In this document: positions 17,876 to 27,169 of the stretch, piece by piece | Layout of the letters: every line of letters starts with the position of its first letter | Position numbering within the stretch: position 1 is the stretch's first letter | NCBI RefSeq assembly: GCF_900103585.1 | Contig: NZ_FNHV01000030.1 | Span: 29,083-93,082, forward strand | Direction of reading: 5' to 3' | DNA: 64,000 bases | From: Streptomyces sp. cf386 | Lineage (GTDB): Bacteria; Actinomycetota; Actinomycetes; Streptomycetales; Streptomycetaceae | Notes under the pieces: generated by a model | The model's database searches: none | What the model saw: only the letters and a program-made list of their open reading frames with translations | Told to the model about the DNA's origin: nothing | Position numbers and translations under genes: made by a program

Positions 17876-18247
17876 ATGAACGATGACGTCCCCCTGCTCG
17901 TGATCGTCGACGCCGCGAACGTCGTCGGGTCGGTGCCCGACGGGTGGTGGCGGGACCGGCGGGGGGCCGCGGAGCGGTTGCGGGATCGGCTGGCGGTGGA
18001 CGGGGTGCCCGGGAAGACGGGGCCCGTGGAGATCGTGCTCGTGGTGGAAGGGGCGGCTCGGGGAGTGGAGCCGGTGCCGGGGGTGCGGGTGGAGGCCGCC
18101 GCCGGGAGCGGGGACGACCACATGGTCGAGCTCGTCGCCGGGGCCGGTGGGCGGCCCTGCCTGGTGGTGACCGCGGACCGGGAACTGCGGCGGAGGGTGA
18201 CGGAGTTGGGGGCGGAGGTGGCGGGGCCGCGTACGGTACGGCCCTGA
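17876..18247 (+). CDS. NYN/PIN-like domain protein, 123 aa
   Basis: A small cytoplasmic protein with the pattern of a NYN (PIN-like) nuclease. It has LLVIVDAANVVGSVPDGWWRDR at the N-terminus with the first acidic residue and Asn, AAAGSGDDHMVELV in the middle with paired aspartates, and CLVVTADRELRRRVTELGAEV at the end. These acidic positions are those that bind metal in PIN-like RNases. The ATG at 17876 has no clear ribosome site; an earlier GTG at 17855 is also possible but unsupported. RNA cleavage is inferred from the fold only. It converges with the glycosyltransferase gene. Confidence 0.8.
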   Translation: MNDDVPLLVIVDAANVVGSVPDGWWRDRRGAAERLRDRLAVDGVPGKTGPVEIVLVVEGAARGVEPVPGVRVEAAAGSGDDHMVELVAGAGGRPCLVVTADRELRRRVTELGAEVAGPRTVRP

Positions 18248-18314
18248 CGACGGGCGTACGCGGGTGCCGTGGACGACTGCTGCACGCGGGTGCCGTACGC
18301 CGACTCGGTACGGC

Positions 18315-19775
18315 TCACCGGGCCCGGCTCCGCGCATACAGCACCGCCCCCTCCACCACCCCCACCTCCTCGTACCCCGCCGCCAGGAACCGCCGCAGAC
18401 TCGGCACCCGTTCCGGCCCGTACGGCTTGCCCCGCGAGTCGTCGACGACCAGCGCCGGCGCGCGCTCGGCCATCTCCTCCCGGAAGACCGCCCAGGCCCC
18501 GTCGACGGCGTACCGCTCGCCGACCTGCGGTGTGTCCCGCCCTCCGCTGTAGTTGGTGAGGAGCCCGGCCGTGAGGTACCGGCTCGCGGGCCTGCGCTCG
18601 GCCAGCCAGTACGTCTCGGGGTGTATGCCCCAGACCAGCACCCGGTCCCGTGGCTCCGTCCGGGCCGCCACCTCGTCCGCGAGCCGCCTCGCGTGGTCGA
18701 GGTCGGACCGGGGCGCGAGCAGGCCCCAGGCCAGGAACAGGGCGCAGCAGCAGGCCGAGGTCAGGAGGGCGCGGGTCAGGCGCTCGCGCGGGAGGGTCTG
18801 GAGGGCGGCCGTCGCCAACAGAGCGAGGGGCGGGAGGAGTTGGAGGTAGTAGTGGCCGAAGAAGTGGCAGCCGAGCACGACCGCCCCTGCGGACGCGGCC
18901 GGCCAGAGCCACAGGTCAGCCGTTCCGGTGCGGGTCGGCCGCAGGACCCGTAGCACCGGTGGGATCAGTCCCGCGCAGGCCGCCGTCAGGATCGCCGTGT
19001 TCGTCAGGCCCCGCGTCAGGACGTGCATCTCTGACCCGGCGAAGGAGGCGTACGCCCCCGATCCCGTGACCGTCCAGAACAGGAACCCCGCCGGGTCGGT
19101 CACCGCGGCCGCGCCCAGCACCGGCACGACGACCCCGACGCCCAGCCGCATCAGTCCCCCGGCCCGCACCTCCCCCGCCGACAGGCACAGCCACACCACG
19201 GGCACCAGCACCGCCCCGCCGGTCTGCTTGGCGAGGAACGCGCCCGCGACCGCCAGGCCGGCCGCACCCCACCGGCGCCGGTCGGCGCACCACATCGCCG
19301 CCGCCGTGCAGGGCAGCATGAACACCTCGAAGGTCGCGGCCTGGGCGTCCTCGGGGTTGAGCCCGACCGACACCAGCAGATACAGCACCCCGGCGGTCCC
19401 GCCCGCCCGGTCGCCCCAGCGGCGGCGCGCCAGCGAGGCCAGCAGCACGGCGGTCAGCAGCTGGGCCCCGACCGCCAGGACCCGCACCGAGGTGAGCGTT
19501 CCGGACCCGGCCACCGCGAACGCGGCCTCGTACAGCCACGGCACCAGCGGCGGCTTGCGGTCGACGACCGTCTCGTACAGCTCTCCGCCCTGCGCCAGCA
19601 GCCGTGCCTGTACGGCGAGATAGCCCTCGTCGGGGTTCCACAGCGGCCGGGTGAAGGAGGGGAGCCGGGTGACGCAGGCCAGCAGGGCCAGGGCGGGCAG
19701 CAGCCGTCTCCAGTAGCCGCGGTCCGCAGGCGGGTCGGACACGGAGCGTGGCGGTGCGAGGAGCCCGGCGAGCAT
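18315..19775 (-). CDS. Polytopic GT-C fold glycosyltransferase (PMT/ArnT-like)
   Basis: A membrane protein of 486 aa with about eleven hydrophobic segments and no signal peptide. The first extracytoplasmic loop has RPLWNPDEGYLAVQARLLAQ, giving the acidic D-E pair characteristic of polyprenyl-phosphate-sugar-dependent GT-C enzymes. It is followed by VVDRKPPLVPWLYEA, the second family block. A soluble C-terminal portion (from RTEPRDRVLVWGIHPETYW) faces outside. It would transfer a sugar from a lipid-phosphate donor to a protein, lipid or glycan at the outer membrane face. Acceptor and sugar are unknown. It stands alone. Confidence 0.88.
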   Translation of the reverse strand: MLAGLLAPPRSVSDPPADRGYWRRLLPALALLACVTRLPSFTRPLWNPDEGYLAVQARLLAQGGELYETVVDRKPPLVPWLYEAAFAVAGSGTLTSVRVLAVGAQLLTAVLLASLARRRWGDRAGGTAGVLYLLVSVGLNPEDAQAATFEVFMLPCTAAAMWCADRRRWGAAGLAVAGAFLAKQTGGAVLVPVVWLCLSAGEVRAGGLMRLGVGVVVPVLGAAAVTDPAGFLFWTVTGSGAYASFAGSEMHVLTRGLTNTAILTAACAGLIPPVLRVLRPTRTGTADLWLWPAASAGAVVLGCHFFGHYYLQLLPPLALLATAALQTLPRERLTRALLTSACCCALFLAWGLLAPRSDLDHARRLADEVAARTEPRDRVLVWGIHPETYWLAERRPASRYLTAGLLTNYSGGRDTPQVGERYAVDGAWAVFREEMAERAPALVVDDSRGKPYGPERVPSLRRFLAAGYEEVGVVEGAVLYARSRAR

Positions 19776-19871
19776 GGGGTGAACGCTATCCGGCCCCGCA
19801 GTCCCTACCGAAGCGGGACATACGGGGCCGGGGCGTCGGGTGTAGGTCCACCCGTCAACCGCTGGTGCCGG

Positions 19872-21401
19872 CTACGGGGTGTCTCCCTTCGGCGGCTTCG
19901 CGACCTCATCGACGGTGGTCTCCTGGTGCAGGCCGAGGCGGCTGTGGGAGCGGCCGTAGAGGAAGTACACGACGGAGCCGATCGCCATCCAGATGGCGAA
20001 CCGGACCCATGTCTCGGCGGGCAGGTTGATCATCAGCCACAGTGAGGCGCACACAGACAGGATCGGGAGGACCGGCACCCACGGGGTGCGGAAGGACCGG
20101 TGCAGGTCGGGGCGGGTCTTGCGGAGGATGATCACGCCGATGGCCACGACCACGAAGGCGAACAGGGTGCCGATGTTCACCAGGGCGGCGAGTTCGGTCA
20201 GCGGGGTGAAGCCGGCGAGGATCGCGATGATCACGCCGAGCAGGATGGTCGGCCGGTGCGGGGTCTTGAACCGCGGGTGGACGTGGGAGAAGAAGCGCGG
20301 CAGCAGTCCGTCGCGGCTCATCGCGAAGAAGACGCGGGTCTGGCCGAGGAGCAGGATCATGCAGACCGTGGTCAGGCCGACCGCGGCGCCGAAGCTGATG
20401 AAGCCCGCGAACCAGGGGTGTCCGGTCTCCTTGAAGGCGTCGGCGAGCGGGGCGTCGACGGACAGCTTGCTGTAGTGCTGCATGCCCGTGACGACGATCG
20501 ACACGGCGACGTACAGCGTGGTGCAGATGAGGAGGGAGCCGAGGATGCCTCGGGGCATGTCCCGCTGCGGGTTCTTGGTCTCCTCGGCGGCCGTGGCCAC
20601 GACGTCGAAGCCGATGAAGGCGAAGAACACGACCGAGGCGGCCGTGAAGATGCCCATGACGCCGAAGTTGGACGGAGCCCAGCCGAACATCAGCTGAATG
20701 AGGGGCGCGTCGAGGTTGCTCCCCGCTTCCACTGTCTGCGCCTTCGGGACGAACGGGTCGTAGTTGGCGCCCTCGATGAAGAAGGCACCCGCGATGATCA
20801 CGGTCAGGACGACGGCCACCTTGATGGCGACGACCACGGACGTGATCCGCGCGGACAGCTTCATGCCGAGGACGAGGATGAAGGTGAGGACGAGGACGAG
20901 TGCGGCGGCGAGGATGTCGAAGCCGAAGGCGTCGGCGCCCTCTCTGCTGCCCAGAGTCGCGGGCATGTGCCAGCCCGCGTTGTCCATGAGCGACTGGATG
21001 TAGCCCGACCAGCCGACGGCCACCACCGCCGTTCCGAGTGCGAACTCCAGGACCAGGTCCCAGCCGATGATCCAGGCGGGCAGTTCGCCGAGGGAGGCGT
21101 ACGAGAACGTGTACGCGGACCCGGCGACCGGGAGTGTGGACGCGAACTCGGCGTAACAGATCGCGGCCAGCGCACAGGCGACACCGGACACGACGAACGC
21201 CAGGGCCACCGCGGGCCCGGCGTTGTTCTTCGCGACGGTGCCGGTGAGCACGAAGATGCCGGTGCCGATGATGACGCCGACGCCGAAGACGGTCAGATCC
21301 AGCGCGGACAAGGATTTCTTGAGCGCGTGCTCCGGCTCCTCGGTATCGAGGATGGACTGCTCGACTCTCTTCGTCCGGAAGATTGTGTTGGTCACGGTCA
21401 T
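19872..21401 (-). CDS. APC superfamily amino-acid permease (cationic amino-acid transporter type)
   Basis: A 12-segment inner-membrane transporter of 509 aa. The start was placed at the ATG at 21401 (GGGAGG just upstream); a GTG two codons later at 21395 has better spacing and is an alternative. LTVFGVGVIIGTGIFVLTGT (about residues 35-54) is the unwound first-helix substrate site of APC permeases. FFAFIGFDVVATAAEETKNPQRDMPRGI is the conserved loop after helix 6. Cytoplasmic ends are charged. The substrate is probably a cationic or broad-range amino acid. It is transcribed away from dxs. Confidence 0.92.
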   Translation of the reverse strand: MTVTNTIFRTKRVEQSILDTEEPEHALKKSLSALDLTVFGVGVIIGTGIFVLTGTVAKNNAGPAVALAFVVSGVACALAAICYAEFASTLPVAGSAYTFSYASLGELPAWIIGWDLVLEFALGTAVVAVGWSGYIQSLMDNAGWHMPATLGSREGADAFGFDILAAALVLVLTFILVLGMKLSARITSVVVAIKVAVVLTVIIAGAFFIEGANYDPFVPKAQTVEAGSNLDAPLIQLMFGWAPSNFGVMGIFTAASVVFFAFIGFDVVATAAEETKNPQRDMPRGILGSLLICTTLYVAVSIVVTGMQHYSKLSVDAPLADAFKETGHPWFAGFISFGAAVGLTTVCMILLLGQTRVFFAMSRDGLLPRFFSHVHPRFKTPHRPTILLGVIIAILAGFTPLTELAALVNIGTLFAFVVVAIGVIILRKTRPDLHRSFRTPWVPVLPILSVCASLWLMINLPAETWVRFAIWMAIGSVVYFLYGRSHSRLGLHQETTVDEVAKPPKGDTP

Positions 21402-21482
21402 TACCTCCCACGCTTGTCGTCCTCGACATGATCGAGAGGGGGCGTGGTACGCATGCCCCGACGCGGGCGGATTCACACAGAT

Positions 21483-21522
21483 GGGCCGGTTTCACCACCC
21501 TTCACGGTAGTGAAACCGGCCC
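21483..21522 (-). terminator. Terminator of dxs
   Basis: GGGCCGGTTTCAC (21483-21495) pairs with GTGAAACCGGCCC (21510-21522), 22 bases beyond the dxs stop on the minus strand. Confidence 0.8.
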
Positions 21523-21543
21523 GTCCGGCGCTACGGGTCGCGG

Positions 21544-23472
21544 TCAGTCGCGCGCGGGCTCCACCGAGTCCACCTCAGCGGCCGTACGGTCGAACCGACC
21601 GTCCAGCTTGGAGACCAACCCGGTGACCTGGCGGGCGATGTCGGGGGCGGTCAGGCCGATCTCGGCCATCACCTCGGCGCGGGCTGCGTGGTCGAGGAAG
21701 CGCGGCGGGATGCCGAAGTCACGCAGCGGGACGTCGACGCCCGCGTCGCGCAGGGCCTGTGCGACGGCCGAACCGACGCCGCCGACGCGACTGTTGTCCT
21801 CGACGGTGACGACCACCCGGTGGCGCTCGGCGAGCGGGGCCATGGCCTCGTCCACCGGCTTGACCCAGCGCGGGTCGACGACGGTGGTGGTGATGCCCTG
21901 CTTGTCGAGGAGCGAGGCGATCTCCAGGCACATGGGGGCCAGCGCACCGACGGAGACGAGGAGGACGTCGGGCCGGTCCGTCCCCGGCTCACGCAGGACG
22001 TCCATGCCGCCGACGCGGCCCACGGCGGGCACGGCGGGGCCGACGGCGCCCTTGGAGAAGCGGACCACGGTCGGGGCGTCCTTGACCGCGACGGCCTCGC
22101 GCAGCTGCGCCCGCACCTGGTCGGCGTCGCGCGGGGCGGCCAACCGCAGCCCGGGCACGACCTGGAGGATCGACATGTCCCACATGCCGTTGTGGGAGGC
22201 GCCGTCGGTGCCGGTGACGCCGGCCCGGTCGAGCACGAAGGTGACACCGCACTTGTGCAGCGCCACGTCCATGAGGACCTGGTCGAAGGCGCGGTTGAGG
22301 AAGGTGGCGTAGACGGCGAAGACGGGGTGCACACCGCCCGTCGCCAGGCCCGCCGCGGACACGGCGCCGTGCTGCTCGGCGATGCCGACGTCGAAGATCC
22401 GGTCCGGGAAGGTGTCCGCGAACTTCTTCAGGCCGACCGGCTGCAGCATCGCCGCGGTGATCGCCACGATGTCGTCGCGCTCCTTGCCGAGCTTGACCAT
22501 CTCGTCGCCGAAGACGGAGGTCCAGTCGGCACCCGAGGCCTTGATCGGCAGGCCGGTGTCGGGGTGGATGGGGCCGATGCCGTGGAAGCGGTCGGCCTCG
22601 TCCTGGAGGGCGGGCTGGTAGCCGCGGCCCTTCTCGGTGAGGCAGTGCACGATGACGGGCCCGCCGAAGCGCTTGGCGCGGGCGAGCGCCGACTCCAGCG
22701 CCTCGATGTCGTGGCCGTCGATCGGGCCGACGTACTTCAGCCCCAGGTCCTCGAACATGCCCTGCGGCGCGATGAAGTCCTTGAGGCCCTTCTTGGCGCC
22801 GTGCAGGGTCTCGTAGAGCGGCTTGCCCACGACCGGCGTGCGGTCGAGGATCTCCTTGGTGCGGGTGAGGAAGCGCTCGTAGCCGTCGGTCGTCCGCAGC
22901 GTCGCCAGGTGGTTCGCGAGACCGCCGATGGTGGGCGCATACGACCGCTCGTTGTCGTTGACGACGATGACGAGCGGGCGGTCCTTCGCCTCGGCGATGT
23001 TGTTCAGCGCCTCCCAGGCCATACCGCCGGTCAGCGCGCCGTCACCGATGACGGCCACGACGTGGTCGTCGCGTTTGCGCAGCTGGTTGGCTTTGGCGAG
23101 CCCGTCGGCCCAGCCGAGGACCGTGGACGCGTGACTGTTCTCGATGACGTCGTGCTCGGACTCGGCCTGCGAGGGGTAGCCGGACAGGCCGCCCTTCATC
23201 TTCAGCCGGCTGAAGTCCTGGCGGCCGGTGAGCAGCTTGTGGACGTAGGACTGGTGGCCGGTGTCCCAGAGCACCTTGTCCTTGGGCGAGTCGAAGACCC
23301 GGTGCAGGGCGATGGTCAGCTCCACCACACCGAGGTTGGGGCCGAGGTGGCCGCCGGTCTTGGAAACCGCCTCGACGAGGAAGGTCCGGATCTCCTCTGC
23401 CAGCTGGTCCAGCTGCTCAGGGCTGAGCCGGTCCAGATCGCGCGGTCCCGTGATGCGGGTCAGCAGCGGCAC
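21544..23472 (-). CDS. dxs: 1-Deoxy-D-xylulose-5-phosphate synthase
   Basis: The first enzyme of the MEP isoprenoid pathway, joining pyruvate and glyceraldehyde 3-phosphate with thiamine diphosphate. It is full length at 642 aa. Thiamine-binding residues are in VIGDGALTGGMAWEALNNI (about 147-165) with the distal NDN. DKVLWDTGHQSYVHKLLTGR (about 61-80) carries the conserved histidine. The pyrimidine-binding domain is present (IAEQHGAVSAAGLA, LDRAGVTGTDGASHNG), and the C-terminal transketolase domain is intact. The loop reads ENSHASTVLGWADG as in other actinobacterial enzymes. It is monocistronic between two terminators. Confidence 0.97.
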   Translation of the reverse strand: MPLLTRITGPRDLDRLSPEQLDQLAEEIRTFLVEAVSKTGGHLGPNLGVVELTIALHRVFDSPKDKVLWDTGHQSYVHKLLTGRQDFSRLKMKGGLSGYPSQAESEHDVIENSHASTVLGWADGLAKANQLRKRDDHVVAVIGDGALTGGMAWEALNNIAEAKDRPLVIVVNDNERSYAPTIGGLANHLATLRTTDGYERFLTRTKEILDRTPVVGKPLYETLHGAKKGLKDFIAPQGMFEDLGLKYVGPIDGHDIEALESALARAKRFGGPVIVHCLTEKGRGYQPALQDEADRFHGIGPIHPDTGLPIKASGADWTSVFGDEMVKLGKERDDIVAITAAMLQPVGLKKFADTFPDRIFDVGIAEQHGAVSAAGLATGGVHPVFAVYATFLNRAFDQVLMDVALHKCGVTFVLDRAGVTGTDGASHNGMWDMSILQVVPGLRLAAPRDADQVRAQLREAVAVKDAPTVVRFSKGAVGPAVPAVGRVGGMDVLREPGTDRPDVLLVSVGALAPMCLEIASLLDKQGITTTVVDPRWVKPVDEAMAPLAERHRVVVTVEDNSRVGGVGSAVAQALRDAGVDVPLRDFGIPPRFLDHAARAEVMAEIGLTAPDIARQVTGLVSKLDGRFDRTAAEVDSVEPARD

Positions 23473-23615
23473 CCGTGCCTCCTTGCAGTAGAGCTGTTCG
23501 AGCTGTTGCCGGGCTTGTCGAGTCTAATGTTCCGCCTTCGCGGCCGACGCGCGGGCGGTGCGTCATACGTCACGGGATCGGCTGTACCCATGTTGTGGCG
23601 TTCCTACGACATGAC

Positions 23616-23647
23616 TGTGCCCGGCACCGCCATTGGTGCCGGGCACA
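23616..23647 (-). terminator. Terminator of xylFGH
   Basis: TGTGCCCGGCACC (23616-23628) and GGTGCCGGGCACA (23635-23647) form a perfect 13-base stem with a 6-base loop, directly beyond the permease stop on the minus strand. Confidence 0.88.
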
Positions 23648-23663
23648 GGGTCGGTGCGCTGCC

Positions 23664-24959
23664 TTACGCGCGTCCGGCCGTCTTCTGGGTCTTACGGGTG
23701 ATCGAGTCGATCACGACCGTCGTCAGCAGAACGCCCGCGGTGATCATGTACTTCACCGGCTCGGCGATGGACTCCAGCTGGAGCCCGTACTGGATCGAGA
23801 CGATGACCAGCACACCGAGGAGCGCGTTCCACGTGCGCCCACGCCCACCGAACAGCGACGTACCGCCGATGACCGCCGCGGCGATCGCGTTCATCAGCAG
23901 GTCACCGGTACCGGCGCTCTGGTTGGCGGACGCGATCTTCGAGGCCAGGAACAGACCACCGATCGCGGCGAACCCACCGGAGATCGCGAACACCGAGATC
24001 CGGACGGCCGTGACATTGATACCCGCACGACGCGACGCCTCGACGCTGCCACCGAGCGCGAAGACCTTGCGGCCGTACGAGGTACGACGCAGCAGGAAGT
24101 CCGTGGCGACCAGGAACACCAGGAAGATCACCGTGGCCAGCGGCAGGCCCTTGTACTGGTTGTACATGATCGCCGCGGCGAAGGAGACGACACCCAGCAG
24201 CACCGTCCGCAGGATCGTGTCGCTCAGCGGCCGGGACGGGATCCCGACGGCCGCACGGCGGCGGTTGCCCAGGAAGGAGGTGATGAAGAACACCGCGGTC
24301 ACCACGGCCGCCAGGCCGTAGGCGGCCGCCACGTCCGTGAAGAAGTACGTCGTCAGCTTGCCGATCAGACCGTCGCTGTCGAGGTTGATCGTGCCGTTCT
24401 CGCCCAGTGTCTGGAGCATGAAGCCGAGCCAGAACAGCAGACCGGCCAGCGTGACGGCGAACGCCGGGGCGCCCAGCACCGCGAAGAAGAAGCCGTGCGC
24501 CGCGCCGATGGCGGCACCCGCCGCGATGGCGAAGAGCACGGCCGCCCACTCGGGCCAGCCCTGGTTCACCGCGAGGACGGCGGCGATGGCGCTGGACGCG
24601 CCGCTGACCGAGCCGACCGACAGGTCGATCTCGCCGAGCAGCAGCACGAAGACGATGCCGACGGAGATCATGCCCGTGCCGACCATCGTGACGGTGATGT
24701 CGCTGATGTTCTGCGCGGACAGGAAGGCGGAGTTCAGGCTCTGGAAGATCACGCAGATGGCGACCAGGCCGAGGATGACCGGCAGGGAGCCCAGCTCACC
24801 GGCCTTCAGCTTGCGCCGGAACTCGGTGAGGTAACCGGCCAGGCCCTGCTCCTGCACCAGCAGGCGGGGGTCGACGGCGGTCACCGCGGCCGCGGCGGCC
24901 TCGGTGTTGAGAACCTCGTGCTCGCCCTGCGATGTCGTGGAGGTCTTGTCGATGCTCAC
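23664..24959 (-). CDS. xylH: Sugar ABC transporter permease (XylH/RbsC type)
   Basis: A membrane permease of CUT2 (ribose/xylose) type, 431 aa. A cytoplasmic N-terminus of about 65 residues (with EVLNTEAAAAAVTAVDPRLL) precedes about ten hydrophobic segments. The family block GEIDLSVGSVSGASSAIAAV is intact, as is the late cytoplasmic motif RRTSYGRKVFALGGSVEASRRAGI that contacts the ATPase. Its start overlaps xylG by four bases. With xylF and xylG it makes a high-affinity monosaccharide importer, most likely for D-xylose. From memory, the homologous S. coelicolor operon is linked to the adjacent ROK regulator. Confidence 0.94.
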   Translation of the reverse strand: MSIDKTSTTSQGEHEVLNTEAAAAAVTAVDPRLLVQEQGLAGYLTEFRRKLKAGELGSLPVILGLVAICVIFQSLNSAFLSAQNISDITVTMVGTGMISVGIVFVLLLGEIDLSVGSVSGASSAIAAVLAVNQGWPEWAAVLFAIAAGAAIGAAHGFFFAVLGAPAFAVTLAGLLFWLGFMLQTLGENGTINLDSDGLIGKLTTYFFTDVAAAYGLAAVVTAVFFITSFLGNRRRAAVGIPSRPLSDTILRTVLLGVVSFAAAIMYNQYKGLPLATVIFLVFLVATDFLLRRTSYGRKVFALGGSVEASRRAGINVTAVRISVFAISGGFAAIGGLFLASKIASANQSAGTGDLLMNAIAAAVIGGTSLFGGRGRTWNALLGVLVIVSIQYGLQLESIAEPVKYMITAGVLLTTVVIDSITRKTQKTAGRA

Positions 24960-25747
24960 TTGGAAACCTCCCCGTTCGTGCGCGCCGCACGGCGGGTCAC
25001 GGCGTTCTCGGTGGCGCCGGTGATGGCGGAGATGATCTCCTCCTGCGAGGTCGTCTTGACCTCGAAGACGCCGTTGTTCTGGCCGAGGCGCAGCACCGCG
25101 ACCTTGTCCGCCACGGCCTTGACGTCGGCCATGTTGTGGCTGATGAGGATCACGGCGTGGCCGCGCTCGCGCAGCCGCTCGACCAGGTCGAGGACCTGGG
25201 CGGTCTGCTCGACGCCGAGGGCGGCGGTGGGCTCGTCGAGGATGACCAGCTGGGGCTCACCGAGCATGGAACGGGCGATGGCCACGGTCTGGCGCTGACC
25301 GCCGGAGAGCGAGGCGATCGGGATACGCACGCTGGGGATGCGGATCGACAGCGTCTGGAGCAGCTCCAGCGAGCGGCGTTCCATCTCGACCTCGTCGAGG
25401 ACACCGCGCTTCTTCAGCTCGCGGCCCAGGAAGAGGTTGCCGACGACGTCGATGTTGTCGCACAGCGCGAGGTCCTGGTACACCGTCGCGATGCCCAGGC
25501 TCTGGGCGTCGTGCGGCCGGTTGATCGAAACGGCCTTGCCTTCCCATTCGATGACGCCCTCATCAATGGGGTGCACGCCGGCGATCGTCTTGACCAGCGT
25601 GGACTTTCCGGCGCCGTTGTCGCCCACCAGGGCGACCACTTCACCGGCGTGGACCTCAAGCTCTACGTCGGTGAGCGCCTGGACGGCACCGAAACGCTTG
25701 GAGACCCCGCGCAACGCCAGCACGGGCGTAGCGGACACGTGAACCAT
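24956..25747 (-). CDS. xylG: Sugar ABC transporter ATP-binding protein (single-domain XylG)
   Basis: A cytoplasmic ATPase of 263 aa. Walker A is GDNGAGKST (about residues 42-50), signature IASLSGGQRQTVAIARSML, Walker B LVILDEPTAAL and the switch histidine in VILISHNMADVK. Most CUT2 ATPases have two fused ATPase halves (about 500 aa); this one has a single half, so it probably works as a homodimer. The ATG at 25747 has its ribosome site almost touching it. The GTG three codons in, at 25738, has AAGGAG at nine bases and may be the true start. Confidence 0.94.
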   Translation of the reverse strand: MVHVSATPVLALRGVSKRFGAVQALTDVELEVHAGEVVALVGDNGAGKSTLVKTIAGVHPIDEGVIEWEGKAVSINRPHDAQSLGIATVYQDLALCDNIDVVGNLFLGRELKKRGVLDEVEMERRSLELLQTLSIRIPSVRIPIASLSGGQRQTVAIARSMLGEPQLVILDEPTAALGVEQTAQVLDLVERLRERGHAVILISHNMADVKAVADKVAVLRLGQNNGVFEVKTTSQEEIISAITGATENAVTRRAARTNGEVSK

Positions 25748-25883
25748 CTCCTTCGCCGCCTGACCCGGCGGAAGGTAGTGCAGAAGAGTTTTCTGGGGGG
25801 GGTCCGTCCGGCGCCCCGCACCGAGCTTGCGGGGCTGTCTGATGCGCGGGGCGCCGGAGGAGTTGTGGAGCGGTCATGTCCCC

Positions 25884-25913
25884 GTGCGGGAATTCAAGGA
25901 CGAATTCCCGCAC
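25884..25913 (-). promoter_or_regulatory. Intra-operon hairpin between xylF and xylG
   Basis: GTGCGGGAATTC (25884-25895) and GAATTCCCGCAC (25902-25913) form a perfect 12-base stem with a 6-base loop in the 188-base gap after xylF. Such stems commonly protect the 3' end of the abundant binding-protein mRNA and cut read-through to the membrane genes. Confidence 0.65.
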
Positions 25914-25935
25914 CTGGAAAGGGACCTGAGGCCGC

Positions 25936-27048
25936 TTACTTGATGCCGAGCTTGTCGCAGGCGGCCTTGTACTTGCCGGTGCAGATCTCAGCGGCCGTGT
26001 AGACGCCGTCCTTGATGACGGTGTCGTTGACGTTGTCCTTGGTCAGCGAGGTGACCGGGACGAGGACCGACGGAACGTCGTTGGCGCTGTCGCTGGAGAC
26101 CTTGTCCTTGGCGATGGAGTCGAGCGACTTGCCCTGGGCGAGCGCGACGGCCATCTCGGCGGCGGCGGCGGCCTCGGGGGCGTACGGCTTGTAGACGCTC
26201 ATGTACTGCTCATCGGTGATGATGCGCTGCACCGCGGCGAGTTCGGCGTCCTGGCCGGTGACCGGGATGTCGCTGAGGCCGGCCGCCTTCAGGGCGGTGA
26301 TGATGCCGCCCGCCATGCCGTCATTGGCGGAGTAGACGCCGATGATCTTGTCCTTGCCGACCGCCGAGATCGCCGCCTCCATGTTGGAGTTGGCGTTCTC
26401 CGGCTTCCACTCCTTGGTGTCGTACTCCTTGCCGACGTTCACCTTGCCGTCGAGGGCGGCGTGCGCGCCCTCCTTGAACATGGCGGCGTTCGGGTCGGTG
26501 ACGGAGCCGTTCATCATGACGATCTGGCCGTCCTTGGCCTTGTCGCCCAGGGCCGTCAGCAGGGCCTCGCCCTGGGTCTTGCCGACCTCCACGTTGTCGA
26601 ACGAGGTGTAGGCGCTGATCGGGCCCTCGGCCAGGCGGTCGTAGGCGACGACCTTGATGCCCTGGTCCACGGCCTTCTGCACGGAGTTCTTGATCGCCTT
26701 GGCGTCGACGGCGTCCAGGATGAGGACGTCCACCTTGTTGGTGATCATGGTGTCGACCTGCTGCGCCTGCAGGTTGGCGTCCTGCTTGGCGTTGTTGTAG
26801 TCGACGGTGGCCTTGCCGTTCGTCAGCTCCTTGATCTTCTCCTCGATCAGGGGCCGGTCGAACTTCTCGTAACGCGCGGTCTGGTTCTCCGGGAGCAGGA
26901 GACCGACCTTGATGTTGTCGCCCTTGGCGGCGGAGGCGGTGGAGTCGTTGTCGCCACCGGCTTCCTCGGCGCTGCCACAGGCAGCCAGCGAGACGGCCAT
27001 CGCACCTGCGGCAACGGCTACGGCGGCACGACGCATACGCGTGTTCAC
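25936..27048 (-). CDS. xylF: Sugar ABC transporter substrate-binding lipoprotein (XylF type)
   Basis: An extracytoplasmic receptor of 370 aa. GGGAGG lies eight bases before the GTG start. The signal RRAAVAVAAGAMAVSLAACGS has lipobox LAAC. The mature domain is a type I periplasmic-binding fold: IKVGLLLPENQTARYEKFD, VDVLILDAVDAKAIKNSV, IKVVAYDRLAEGPISAYTSFDN, IIGVYSANDGMAGGIITAL and VTGQDAELAAVQRI, all matching D-xylose receptors such as E. coli XylF. It is the first gene of the importer and is spaced from the rest by a hairpin, as expected for excess receptor synthesis. Confidence 0.95.
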   Translation of the reverse strand: MNTRMRRAAVAVAAGAMAVSLAACGSAEEAGGDNDSTASAAKGDNIKVGLLLPENQTARYEKFDRPLIEEKIKELTNGKATVDYNNAKQDANLQAQQVDTMITNKVDVLILDAVDAKAIKNSVQKAVDQGIKVVAYDRLAEGPISAYTSFDNVEVGKTQGEALLTALGDKAKDGQIVMMNGSVTDPNAAMFKEGAHAALDGKVNVGKEYDTKEWKPENANSNMEAAISAVGKDKIIGVYSANDGMAGGIITALKAAGLSDIPVTGQDAELAAVQRIITDEQYMSVYKPYAPEAAAAAEMAVALAQGKSLDSIAKDKVSSDSANDVPSVLVPVTSLTKDNVNDTVIKDGVYTAAEICTGKYKAACDKLGIK

Positions 27049-27169
27049 TTCAGAAACCTCCCTGACGAGGCCGCGTCGTTGCGGCCGAGGTGGCTGGAAG
27101 TCAACTCGGCCACACGTGCGACGTCAAGAAGTAAATCCTTAACGGGTTGGCAACGGTGCCATCCGTTCT

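Noticed and set aside
22920..23170. Unusual NSHAST loop in DXS considered as a sign of a different enzyme
   Set aside because: As far as I recall, actinobacterial DXS proteins share this variant, and all catalytic blocks are present.
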